Shown piece by piece: positions 21,855 through 32,935 of a stretch of DNA of 64,000 bases (positions within the stretch are counted from its first letter, which is position 1; every line of letters begins with the position of its first letter). Both the position numbers and the translations under genes were made by a program. The stretch comes from Nelumbo lutea (Eukaryota > Streptophyta > Magnoliopsida > Proteales > Nelumbonaceae): NCBI GenBank assembly GCA_022828595.1, contig JAKGHH010000001.1, positions 123,144,999 to 123,208,998 of the forward strand, read 5' to 3'. The notes beneath the pieces are model-generated. The model worked only from the letters and a program-made list of their open reading frames with translations, made no database searches and was not told where the DNA came from.

Positions 21855-22594
21855 TGATGAGGGCGGATTTGGCCCTCTAATTACATTGTCACACGTGGTA
21901 TTTCGGAATAATTGGGTGACACCCAGAACCACTTAGGCAACAACTTAGTCAAGATGATGGTGTTCCGAACTGGCGACCTGGCACAGACGTCGAACTGGCG
22001 ACCTGGCACAGGCGCTGACCTGGCAACCTCGACCACAATTCAGGTTGGATAGAAGCACCTCGTCCAGGGCTGGCCTGCAGCACCTCATCACTGGCCGAAG
22101 TGACCTCGACGCAAGGAGCGACCTCCCTCGAGGGCGTGTCGGCATGATTGAGGTCCAGGTGGTGACCAGCGAGATGTGCTCGCCGACAAATTTGGCATGC
22201 ATATCCCAACACTCCCACGATCCTTGGAAGTTGACCCACGTACCAAACGTTCCGGAGGGTGGTCAACGTGCATGGCGGTTGCCTTCGGGAATATCGGACC
22301 ACTTAGACGAGCTCGCGAAAATCTCGGATGCGGTGTGTGAAGCCCACGCCAAACAATGCTATATAAAGGAACCAACCCCAATGGCATAGGGGGGCAAGTA
22401 AGCATATTCTAGCTCTCATATTTTATGATTTTTAGCTCGCAGTCTACAATGAGAGTACTGACTTAAGCATCGGAGTGACCTCGTCGGGTTAGCCACCCAG
22501 GTTCTCTGATCTGTCTTGCAGATTCACTTAGCTTGCCGCCCGACTGGAAGCCAGATCATCCTCTAGCAGGGAGTAGTCAGATCGCGCAACATCA
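21855..22594 (+). repeat. 5' LTR of the non-autonomous element
   Basis: TGATGAGGGCGGATTTGGCC at the start, ACATCA at the end. TATA box (TATATAAAG) at 22360-22368. The U5 side carries GTCGGGTTAGCCACC. It has two to three GCGACCTGGCACAG-type units in U3. Confidence 0.88.
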
Positions 22595-22595
22595 A

Positions 22596-22612
22596 TTGGC
22601 GCCGTCTATGGG
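22596..22612 (+). other. Primer-binding site of the non-autonomous element
   Basis: TTGGCGCCGTCTATGGG, one base from the PBS of the left Tat element (CTG versus CTA). Confidence 0.8.
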
Positions 22613-23744
22613 AAACGCTACAAAAAGCTAAGTTCTCATCTTCTAAAAGGCTAAGTCCTCTTCTTCCAGAACGCTAAGTCTTCTTCTTACAAAAAGCAAA
22701 GTTCTCATCATCCTCTCACTTTCAAATTTCCATATTTTATGAACTCAAGGACTAAGCAGGAAGTTGACGGCCAACAGCTCTACCGACTTTATTTCAACTC
22801 GGATAAAGCTTCATCAGTCCTCTTTGCAAGGTACCCTCTAGAAGATGATCTCTTCGTGGCTCCCGCAGGAGTTGGCAGCCAACGGACTACACGGACACCC
22901 TTGCCGGTCGAGCTTTCGAGGGCTCCTGCGCAATCTGGTGAACTAAAGTCAGTAGTGTTGCCCCCGTAGGTCGAGCTCCCAGTAGCTTTTTGTAAGAGTG
23001 GGTGACCGGTGTCACTAACGAGGCTGATGCAACGCAATCATAAATCTAAAGTACCAAGCTAATAAAAGACCTCGGCACCACATAAGACCCAATCGCCTCT
23101 TCGGCATGGGCAAAATCAAGGGTAAGTAGAGTGGAGTGTGAGTCACTCCTAGAGCTCAAGGGCTAAAGTACCGAGCTGATAAAATACCTCAGTACCATGT
23201 GAGACCCAATCGCCTCTTTTGCGTGGACGAAATATAAAGCAAGTTCACATTCAGCACAAGAAAACAAAGGAAAGACTAGTTCGCTCTCAGCACCATGATG
23301 TATGTAAAGTTGATTTCTTCACATCCGACCTCCACCTCGGTTGCAGGATCCGCATCAAACTCACTGGTTGGGACCAGCTCGAAGGGCGTTGCGTCGAAGT
23401 CTACCTAGGTGGAAAGACCTAATAGAGCAGTCACACAGAACCCCCTCTTAAGAACGACATGAGGAGCTTCACTCTTGAGGTACTTAGCCGGATAGCAAAA
23501 CCTCTTGATGGTCACATCCCTAATAAGGTAGATGTCCTCGGGGTACTTGCTCCACCTCTCCTTGAGTAGATGAATTCGCTCTCGGGCCCCGAAAATGAAG
23601 ATGGCAAGGTTCTATACAAGGCAGCAAACACTTGGACTCTTTCGACTTATGAAGCAAATTGGATCGACGCTTATGAGCTCAACGAATCAGTCATTCCAAG
23701 CCAAAATGAGCAATCTAGTACAATCGCCGAGTTACTTTCAGCTC

Positions 23745-23760
23745 AAGAGTGGGGGGCAAT
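23745..23760 (+). other. Polypurine tract
   Basis: AAGAGTGGGGGGCAAT abuts the 3' LTR and would prime plus-strand DNA synthesis. Confidence 0.75.
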
Positions 23761-24428
23761 TGATGAGGGCGGATTTGGCCCTCCAATGACATTGTGACAT
23801 GTGGCATCTCGAAACAACTGGATGACACTCAAAACCACTTAGGCAAAAACTTAGCCAAGATGATGGCGACCTGGCACAGATGCCGACCTGGCGGCCTGGC
23901 ACAGGCGCCGAACTAGCGGCCTAGCATAGGTGCCAACCTAGCGACCTGGCACAAGTGCTGACTTAGCGACCTGGCACAAGTGTCGACCTGGCGACCTGCG
24001 AGACGTGCTCACTGACAAATTCGACATGCATATCCCAACACTCCCACGATCATTGAAAGTTGGCCCACGTATCGAACGTTCTAGAGGGTGGTCAACGTGC
24101 ATGGCGGTTGTCTTCGGGAATCTCGAACCACTTAGACGACCTCACGAAAATCTAGGATACGGTGCGTGAAGCCCATGCCAAACAATGCCGATATAAAGCC
24201 ACCAACCCCAATGGAAGTAGGGGGGCAAGTCAGCATATTCTAGCTCTCATACTTTGTGATTTTTAGCTCGTAGTTTAATACGAGATTAATAACTTAATCA
24301 GCGGAGCGACCTCGCCAGACTAACCACCCTAGCTTCTCTGATCATTTCTTGCAGATTCACTTAACTCGCCGCCCTGACTAGAAGCCAGATCATCCTCCAA
24401 CAGGGAATAGTCAAATCACATAACATCA
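23761..24428 (+). repeat. 3' LTR with 25-bp tandem repeats
   Basis: Starts TGATGAGGGCGGATTTGGCC and ends TAACATCA. At about 23866-23995 it holds five 25-bp units with the core GCGACCTGGCACAAGTGC, versus fewer in the 5' LTR. The two LTRs therefore differ by repeat number and many substitutions, a sign of age. Confidence 0.85.
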
Positions 24429-24689
24429 ATAATCTATTTAAGCCATAATGTTTCAATATCTATTTAATTAATAATTGAATTTAATTTGGATTTGAAAATT
24501 CAATAACGAGTTTGGCTTCAGTCAGGGCAAAGCCCATTGAAGCAACTTTTACTGTCTTGCATTGAGAATATCTCCGTACTTGTATGCTTTATTTCATGGG
24601 GAGATATTCCCAATGCAAGGTTGCAAAAAACTATTAGAATGGTGTGGGCACAGATTTGCCCTGATAGAAGCCGATCTCTTCAATAACAC

Positions 24690-25125
24690 TGATGAAAAAT
24701 TATGGTAGTGCAAATGATTTGACTTCAAATTCTGATTTATTTTTGTTTCAAATTTTAACTTATTTTGTTTGATTGCTTCATAAATGAAGTAAAATAAAGG
24801 GAAAAGTACGGACAGACCCAATGCAGATTTTTGATTTCTACTGCAGAGCTATTAATATTCAAAATGTCAACAACCCACACTCTATGCATCAATGTCTGCC
24901 CGTGAATTGGCATCAATTCCAAACTGGCACTTACCCAACTGTACTTTGGACTTATAAATTCTGACCCTGGGCTGAACTGTCATTCTCCCTAAAATAAAAA
25001 CTGAAGCAGAATAAAGTAAAACCAAAAACAAAATTAAACCACAATTTGGATTCCATCCATTTGCACTATCATACATTTGTACTAGTGCAAATAAAACTGC
25101 ATCGCAACCAAATGCACACAGGGTT
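24690..25125. mobile_element. Tourist-like MITE, diverged copy split by another insertion
   Basis: Shares blocks with the MITE at 13738 (TTTGTTTCAAATTTTA..., AAAACAAAATTAAAC..., ending near GCAACCAAATGCACACAGGG). An insertion at 24799-24990 separates the halves. The left end is worn. Confidence 0.65.
24799..24990. mobile_element. Small element inserted in a MITE, 8-bp TSD
   Basis: AAAATAAA flanks it on both sides (24791-24798 and 24991-24998), exactly where the parent MITE family is interrupted. The ends are weakly inverted (GGGAAAAGTAC versus AGGGAGAATGAC in reverse complement). 192 bp, non-coding, hAT-like by TSD length. Confidence 0.65.
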
Positions 25126-25292
25126 AAATAAGATTTTGAGTTTACATGATGTATAAACATGGAAACTAAAGATTTGGATCAGATATCAAAGGTATATAAA
25201 TGAATGGAACTCAAATACATATTTCACAAATTAATTGGAAATTGAATTGAATTTGGATTCCATATTCTTATTAAGTTGAATTCAGATATATT

Positions 25293-25543
25293 CAGGGGTG
25301 GAGTGGGGGAGGGGTCTCTGGCCCTCCAAACATTTTGTTAAAACCAATATTACTTGATGGCAGTCTTTTCACCCATCGTATCATTTATGCATTTCTAACT
25401 TTTTCTCTAACAATATTTGTGTTGTTTATGTTCGGAATCTCTATATTGTAATTGACTTGATATAACTTTTTGATTATCATAAACAAAAAAAAAAAAATTA
25501 TATAACTCAACCCTCCAAAAGAAAATTCCAGACTCCACCACTG
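25293..25543. mobile_element. hAT-type MITE (CAGKGGTGGAGT ends)
   Basis: Left CAGGGGTGGAGT, right in reverse complement CAGTGGTGGAGT. Flanked by GATATATT (25285-25292) and GATGTATT (25544-25551), 7 of 8 equal. Confidence 0.78.
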
Positions 25544-25551
25544 GATGTATT

Positions 25552-26772
25552 GATTTACATGTGTGTATGAAAAGAATGAGGTTAATTTGTTTAATGAATT
25601 TTTTTTTGGCTACCTCACTGATAGGCAAAAAGAATGGTACATGCTTAGGAAATTTGCATTAGTGAATTCAAATAAATAAATAAAATGCTACACCAAAACG
25701 TATGCCTCCGTTCTGTTCATCAAGCACTTATTAACAACTTGTGTAAAACATTTAAATTAAAAGAGCATTTTCTATACAAGAAGAAAAGGTGAATATCAAA
25801 CCATATTTATTCAATTCATATCCAAATTAAACGTGCGTGATTATTAATAAAGTGTTCAATGATGCAAAAGGTGGGTGGTGATAATTGACACGTGAGATTC
25901 TCATGGTGGTAGTTTCAATTGCATCAGATCAAAATTAAGCAAGATCTATGGCAGTGATGACCCTAATATAATTCTAATAATACATCTGAGCTTTTTGTCA
26001 AGTCACAATAATTGATGATGACGTGGCTAAACGTTAATCTTTTCTGCCATTTTTATTTAAGAGGGGAGGGGTGGTGGTGGTATTGAGAGTTGTGAATGGG
26101 AGTTGGGATCCCTACCCTCTTAAATTGAATGAGACATGGGCTAAAAAAAAGTGTTGAGCCATGAAGGGATGGGATGGGCGGGTGACCCGTCCATAAAGTA
26201 TAAAGTTGTGTTCCCAAATTTTCAATACAGCATCATTAGGGTTAGGGGACACTAAGTAGCTAGCAACCACAAAATTGAACCACATGACTATTCCTAGGGT
26301 CTCAGAAGAATTGGACCCCTATGGCTGGCATTTTGGTCCTATATGATAATTTTTGGCTTAATCAGGATTTATGCTTAGAAGCAGCATCATCAGACCCACC
26401 ATCTTATGGAGTGTTGGCCCAAATGGTTTTGTTTCTAAAACAATTGAATTCTCATTGATAAACACCCCATTACTCCATTTCACATCTGGAACCCTAGTAC
26501 CTACAAAGTACAAATATGTATGGCAATTCTCGGCCCGGGCAACCAGTTCAACCCAAAATAGCTGCCATGTAAATGTGACTGGTTTTGTACCAATTGTACG
26601 TACCTGTATTCTATAATGAAAATATTTTCTTTGTTATTTGGAAGAGGAATAATAGTTAAAATATTGATAAAATGGTGGTTTTGATTTCATCTATAAATTA
26701 AAATTTTAAGGCCATCTTTGGCATCACTCCAAATAATTGTTTGGTGATTCTTTTGATTTTGAGAATGATAAT
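25552..26772. other. No gene recognised
   Basis: AT-rich DNA. Only short frames without family likeness, for example 26371-26616. Confidence 0.5.
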
Positions 26773-27628
26773 TGATGAGGAGAAGTTTGGCCCTTTAGTG
26801 ACATTGTGTCATGTGGCGGCCTTGAACCGTTGATTAACACCTCTGCCCTAGACCAAGTCAACAATCTCAGGACCAGGTCACACATCACAGGACCAAATCG
26901 TCCATCACAAGACTAGATCACCGATCGCAGGACCAAGTCAGCCATCATAGGACTAGGTCGACCATCACAGGACCAAGTTGCCCATCGTAGGACTAGGTTG
27001 GCCATTATAGAACTAGGTCAGCCATCATAGGATTAGGTCACTCATTGTGGGACTAGGTCAGCCATTTCAGGACCAGGTCGTCCATTGTAGCATCGAGCTA
27101 GGGACCTCAGCATGAGGGGCGACCTCTCTCCGTCAACTTGGCTGGAGCATAGTTGGTGACATGTAGGATGTGGTGGCTGACTCCCATCATGAGTGGGCTA
27201 TTGTCTCCAAATCCTCTAGGATCACATCACCCCATCAACGAAGCTGAATCCCGCCCCACCCCACCCGCTTCCGAGGCAACTAGGTGAGCTCTATCGCTTT
27301 ACACAAAAACCGCCTTTGAGCACGGTGAGACGGTAAGTCACATCTCCCTAGAGATATCGGGTGTGCAGCGTAAAGCCATGACAACTTGCACCTATATAAA
27401 GGCATCTCCTTGATTAGAGAAGGTATGCACGATTTTGCTCTTAAACTCACTAATTCTCTCGCTTTCTAACTCTCCAAATACACCTCGGTAACTTAAGCAT
27501 TGGAGTGCCACCCTGGGTAAAGCAAACCTGGACACACTTACTTTTCTTTTTGCAGCTTGTCCAAGCGACCTCATCAGTTTGGCATCTGAGCTGTCTGCCA
27601 ACAAGGAGCACCGGATTGCGCACCATCA
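26773..27628 (+). mobile_element. Solo LTR, second copy of the Tat-related family
   Basis: Starts TGATGAGGAGAAGTTTGGCC and ends CACCATCA. Flanks ATAAT (26768-26772) and AGAAT (27629-27633) agree at 4 of 5 bases. It shares the AACTTAAGCATTGGAGTG block with the other LTRs. No internal sequence or second LTR is adjacent. Confidence 0.82.
26870..27090 (+). repeat. ~21-bp tandem repeats in the solo LTR
   Basis: About ten degenerate units with the core CCATCACAGGACCAAGTCG. They sit where other LTRs of the family carry the unrelated 25-bp GCGACCTGGCACAAG units. Confidence 0.8.
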
Positions 27629-27750
27629 AGAATCATGTTTGGCTCACACAAATCTTCGTTTCTCATTTAAAATGGGATGAAAAATCTCCTTAAGAGGTGT
27701 GATTCCATGGAGCGAAAAAAATGACTTATGAGAGTGAGAATTCTCGCATC

Positions 27751-28085
27751 TAGAGATGGCCATTTTCCTTATTTTCCCGATCCCTACAAGGACCCTCCCC
27801 GAATGGGGTAGGGATGGGATGATTTTCCCCCGCATGAACGGGGATGGGAAAATGTTCATCCCGTTGGTTGGGATGGAATGAGTACTCCCCACCCCATAGG
27901 CCCCTGATCCCTGCACTATAGGGATCCCTGCTTATATGTATGTACACATGTATTTATATGTATCTATGTATATTAGTATTTTTAAAAATATGAATAAATA
28001 TATTTAAATATATTTGGATTAATAAGATTGTAAATTTTAACTACTTTATTTTTAATTTTTAAATGAAAAAATTATTCTAACTTTT
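27751..28085. mobile_element. hAT-type MITE, copy 2, opposite orientation to copy 1
   Basis: Starts TAGAGATGGCCATTTTCC, like the right end of the 5479 copy. GGGATGGGG-rich arm, then an AT-rich core with TATATGTATGTACAC words. The far end is worn. Confidence 0.55.
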
Positions 28086-28785
28086 TCTACTTTTGAATAT
28101 ATTAATATTTCTTCCACTTTGTTGGTTCTACTGCAATATCTCTTTACTGTTGGACTTTTTTCCGGCACTGTCAATCTTTCAGGTAATCTTTGGTATATTT
28201 GAGACCCAAATCTCACTTTAAACCATGTTTTTGTCCTTTCCATACATTGAATCTCACTTCAAACTATGTTTCGTTATTTGCAGACCCGAATTTAATTTCA
28301 AACTCTATTTCGTCAATCTCAGACGTCATAGGTATGGAGCTTAACCATTTCTCTATTTTTTTTTTTTTTTTTTTGATCGAAATCTTTAAGCATTTGATTC
28401 ATGTATATCGCTAAATGGCCGGGAAATTGCCCTTTATTTAATTGTTGATCAATGCACATTGTGTGAGAATTTCCAGAATTTGTGCCAAATAAGGCCTTAT
28501 CAAGAAAATAAAAAGACGTAGGAAGTTTAAACCAACCTCGCTTCTAGATTTCCTTGGGTTAATTTGGATTTAGCAAACTCAACTAATCCAAGTCTAAAGT
28601 TTTTAAGTCTTTTGCATATTGATCAAAGACATAATAAAGCGTATCAAAACCTACCACCAAGTCTCAAGTTTAAATCATATGGAGATGGTTATTATCAAGA
28701 GAAGAGCAAAGTAAAAGATGCCATAGGAAAAGGGTGTTATGTACCACTAGAGTAGAGTGAGAACTGCCCAAAAATGAGGTTACAG
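28086..28785. other. No gene recognised
   Basis: AT-rich, with a T18 run near 28358 and loosely repeated CAAACTATGTTTCGT words around 28210-28320. Confidence 0.45.
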
Positions 28786-28799
28786 ATTTATCTAAATGT

Positions 28800-29175
28800 T
28801 AAAGTTGGCTTGATATGTTCCAACGATGTATTATGGTTTGGAGCACCGTTTTTTCACCTTTATTTTTGTCTGGAATCGTTGCTGTCAGGTAGGACATTTC
28901 CTAGAGTAACAGTAACTTTTTTTATTTGGTACTATTACTTCAGGAAATGTTTTCAGCACTGGTACCCATTATCCAATGCCACATCATTGCCCTGTTGACA
29001 ACAACAAGCTACAGCTTCAGGAAACGCTAAAGTTGGCATTGCTCCAAGCCATGGCTTCCTAATTTCTGAGCCATGACTTGAAACACCATTTTTTATGAAA
29101 AAACGATTCCAAACAAATGTCCATTTTATAGAATATTTTTTCTGATGTGCAGGAAAAACAACGATGCCAAACAAT
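28800..29175. mobile_element. MITE with CAACGATGCCAAACA end, copy 2
   Basis: Matches 6164-6563 along most of its length (e.g. CCAAGCCATGGCTTCCTAAT, CCAATGCCACATCATTGCCC). The right end is clear, the left end is worn. Confidence 0.68.
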
Positions 29176-30947
29176 CCCATAGTGACCAAGCACATAACAA
29201 AATCTGCATCTGCATCAACTATATATTGGGATAATTGAGCTACTTATTTGTTAATATGTAGTGAATCATGCATGGTCGCTCCATGCCGTTTATGAAACCA
29301 ACTCATGGTCCATGCTCCGGTGTCGAAAACACTCAACTATAATTCTTGTTAATTTCCCTTGTCTTTATTAATGATTTAATGTACCGAAAAGAGAAGCAAA
29401 GAATTAATGCCGGTAAAAAAATAAAAAAATTAAAGAGTTGGTTGATCCCAAAAGCAGAAAAGAATAATTCATGCATGCATGGTCAATGGTCAATAATAAA
29501 GCAAATGAGGAAGAGAAAAAGAAGGAATCTAAATTTAGGAGAGAGAAAGAAAGAGAGATTTCAGAAAGGATTCCTTTTATGTCTCCTGGACTTGCCTAGT
29601 GCTGGCCCTCCCAGTCCCCATGTCCATGTCTCTCCGTTTGCAAAACAAAAAGCTCGTCGGGAGGCTTTGGGTTGAGAGTTGAGACCCGTCAGAAGTTGGA
29701 AAGACTTTGTGGCTTACGTCTTCCCATCCCGGGAAAAGTCACCTTTAAATCCAGAAATCTTTTGTTGTGGGCCCGTGGCTGGTGGGCACCCACACTCCCG
29801 AGTGGTTGCTACTGATTTTGTGTCTTTCTCCCATCAAAACAAACCCTCAACCTCCCTTCTAACAAACTCCACCGAGTGGCCGGCTTGCATGCGATGAGAT
29901 TGGGGGAGTTGTTACATCCCTAATATCTCATCCAATTTATCATAATTTTCTGTGCACTCGGGATTTCTTACTCACTTTTCTTACCCACTTTATTCTAATT
30001 CACAGCGGGTGAAGAGTGTGTAAGAAAAAATTAGTAGAAAATCTGGGCTTTTTGCTGTGTTATATTAAGTTTCAACATTGCCCTTGTTCCATCATACAAT
30101 TCATGAGCTGAGTTGAATATCTGATTACTCTACCTTGAAACTAATAAAATTCGAGTTGTGTAACTTATATTGTAATCTAACTTATATTATGTATAGTCGA
30201 CCTCATTGGTTAATCAGATATTCAGCTACTCACTTCGAATTTATTCCCTTTTATTTTCAAATTTAGAGGCTTTGTAAATTGTAAATTATTAATTTTGGGA
30301 TGTAATACGGGAAAATTAGAGCTAAATATTTAGTTATTAGATTCAAATGAACCTATATATTGGATCTAATTCGATTCAAAACTCGGTTTAAACCAAATCG
30401 ATGGAACTATAATAAGTTGAAGCTGATTCAAGTTCACTCTCTACCAGCTACCGCTTTGGTAGCTTCAAATTAATATGAATGGCACTGTAATGATGATGTA
30501 GTAGTTGATGGTGGTAAGTAAAGTGGTAAACATGATGCAACGAATGCGTGCCAGTCCCACCATCCGAATGCGAGTGAAATATCTAATGTGTGCATGGCAT
30601 ATATGGCCCACTCATTCCCATTTCATGATTCCATGTGGGTGTTATTGCAGCCATGCATGCATGTACGAATATCTTTAGTACTATATGTAACTTTGAATTT
30701 GAATAGAACTGCCGAGTCTAGCTATCGCTAGAGCTAGGGTGTCATGGGTTTAGCCAAATAGTGATAACCACTTAGGTTATGTTTTCCCCATGTTATCACC
30801 ACTCAACTTTCATAAAGACATAAACAATCACTTGTCTGTTGTCTCCCACAACCACATGGGGAGGTGAAAGAAGGAAAAAAGGTGGGTATTGACTAGGATT
30901 TCTTTCTTTCTTTCTAGGGTTTGATAAGGATTATTAAGGGCTTTAAT
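29176..30947. other. No gene recognised
   Basis: Includes short open frames at 29346-29897 without known domains. Mostly AT-rich single-copy-looking DNA. Confidence 0.45.
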
Positions 30948-31250
30948 TAGGGGTGCTCATAAAATACCGAAAAACTGAAAAGTCAAATTGAACCAAAAAA
31001 TGTGGTTAATTGAGTCAATCAATTTGGCATTTTTAAAAAAATTGAAAGACTGGTTCGGTTTTTGATTAACTTAGAAAAACCGACAATTTATTGAATCAAT
31101 CAGTATATATATATTTAATATATCATATATTATCTATATATTTATATAAATACATATGCATTATGTATATGAATATAATATATATATATATATATTTATT
31201 ATATATTTATATATTTATTTACAAGGGTTGGATTCATGAAACATTCCATT
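30948..31250. mobile_element. hAT-type MITE, left end only
   Basis: TAGGGGTGCTCATAAAATACC start, then GGTTCGGTTTTTGATT words and an AT-repeat core. The start resembles the element at 50743 in reverse complement. The right end was not found. Confidence 0.45.
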
Positions 31251-31648
31251 CTGTTTAATGCTTGAAATAGTGATAGATAATAATTAAAGGCAGTGTTTGA
31301 TTTCGTGGGGGTTTATTGAAAAAACACTACTACATTAGAGACACATAGGCATTAGTGTTTATTGTGCATGAAACCATTGTTTGATTTCAATGTTATCAAA
31401 TAAATACTAAAAAACAGAAATGCTTGGATTTTGTACATAAGGTGTCGATGAAAACTTTAAATTCTCATTTCCCCCAATGCCCCAACATTTGTTGAAATGA
31501 AATGCTTATGTGGCATACTTTATGGGGTGATAGTCTAAAGTGGAAAATAGACTTTATGGAATGTTACCTGAAATGCTCATAAAACCCCAACCAAACTATA
31601 AAAGAAATAAACATTTAAAGTAACATTTTCAAATAAACGTTAAAGCAA

Positions 31649-32305
31649 GGTTTTAAAAACTGGCTCAAAAACAGAACCGTTGTGGCCACCAGTTTCTAGG
31701 CTAGCAATTCGACTGTCTGGGTCGAATGGGTCTAGTGGTTTGATGAGACTTGAATATTCGGGCTTCATTACTTCTAGTGTTTTATGAGAAAAGAAAGATA
31801 TATATGTGATTGTCGGCTGAGAGAGAAAGAAGAAAGAAAGAAAGAAAAGGAAAGAAAGGAAGGAATGGAGGGAAGGAGGGAAGAAGAAGAAGGAGGAGGA
31901 AACGATGACGGCGGTGGCAACAAAAATGCAGTGGCAAGGGGCAACTTCATACCTGTCTCTGATCTCAGATCTGAGAATTGAGATCTCAATTATGAGATTT
32001 GAGGTTTGATTTCTCTTCTTCTTCTTCTCTCTCTCTCTCTTTCTCTATGGGATCTCAGTGATCTCAGATCTGAGATTATTTTGTCTCAATCCCCTACGTT
32101 TCTAAATCTCCTATGCTTCCTTATTAACCGTGAGTTGCTATTAGGGTTGACAATTTGACTGTCCGAGTCAACAGTTCTCTAACCAAGTCAGTGGTTTTTT
32201 GGAACAAAAATGGGTTGGGAGTGAAACAGAACTGATTGCTTGGACAGTTCCCAATCAAAATGGTCCAACCGTTCAGGTCAATAATGGCTCAAAAACACTA
32301 GTTTA
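31649..32305. mobile_element. Possible MITE with AAGGTTTTAAAAACTGG end, holding purine and pyrimidine tracts
   Basis: Left AAGGTTTTAAAAACTGGCTC and right ATGGCTCAAAAACACTAG flank a middle that contains a near-pure purine run (about 31818-31904), two copies of a GATCTCAGATCTGAGA palindrome (31958 and 32054) and a pyrimidine run (32010-32046). No TSD could be fixed. Confidence 0.45.
31818..31904. repeat. Long homopurine tract (GAAA/GGAA/GAG)
   Basis: About 85 bases that are almost all A or G on the plus strand. Open frames here are compositional. Confidence 0.85.
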
Positions 32306-32650
32306 AGGAAATGAACATCCCATCTATAAACGCCGTTAAATCCAAATACATACAAAATTTCAAATCTAGAATGTCAATTTGTGAATATTGAACTTACAAC
32401 TATGTTTACTTGATAGGCAACAAAAGGAAAACAAAATGTTGAGGGAAACGCTTAAACAAAATTTATGAAATTCCTAAGAACTTATGCTCAAATAATTTGT
32501 TCCTCTCTATTTTGTTTCAAAACACATAGCCTAAAGTTACCAAGACAGGCAACTATTTGGTTTTTGCAAGATATAACTACTACAAAAATTTAAACCCAAA
32601 AAAGGAAAAAAAAAAAAGAACAAGAAGAAAAAAAATCCTCAAATCCTTGT

Positions 32651-32935
32651 ACAAATGGCAACGGGGTAGGGATCATATCACATGACCCTGATTTTGAAAT
32701 AAATCCATATCCTCGATCCTAAACCCCGTTGAGGACAAAAATTGTCCTCCATTCCTGATCCTCAACGGAGATGGATTCCCCATGGGGACCCAAATTCCCA
32801 GAAATTTTTTAATTAATAATATTTTTTGAAAAATAAATTTCATTAAAATAAAAGAACATTTTAAAATAATAAATAATTTTTTAAATTTATTTTGATATAT
32901 ATATATATATAATTTTGGTCAGGTGGGGAATTCAT
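32651..32935. mobile_element. hAT-type MITE, copy 3, right end lost
   Basis: AAATGGCAACGGGGTAGG start, CCCCATGGGGACCCAAATTC, then the AT-rich core of copy 1 (5479). It stops at about TTTTGGTCAGGTGGGG. Confidence 0.6.

Larger units (their letters stand above)
21855..24428 (+). mobile_element. Non-autonomous LTR retrotransposon with two LTRs and a 1.17-kb non-coding interior
   Basis: The 5' LTR is 21855-22594, the 3' LTR 23761-24428, and the interior 22595-23760. PBS TTGGCGCCGTCTATGGG follows the 5' LTR and a purine tract AAGAGTGGGGGGCAAT precedes the 3' LTR, so the element is structurally complete. No gag or pol is seen; the longest frames (22739-22969, 23570-23797) resemble no protein I know. 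Two direct repeats near 23050 and 23168 (GTACCRAGCTRATAAAA...) lie inside. Flanks AAATT and ATAAT are not a clean TSD. The LTR termini and PBS match the Tat family at both window edges, so it was probably moved by such elements (inference). Confidence 0.88.

Noticed and set aside
22045..22405. Several ~110-codon frames on both strands
   Set aside because: They lie in the GC-rich U3 of an LTR with tandem repeats and look like no protein.
22739..22969. A 76-codon frame after the PBS of the non-autonomous LTR element as a gag remnant
   Set aside because: It shows none of the gag motifs present in the two Tat elements and has no zinc knuckle.
31774..31989. Open frames rich in Arg/Lys/Glu or Ser/Pro
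   Set aside because: Pure composition effect of the homopurine tract.
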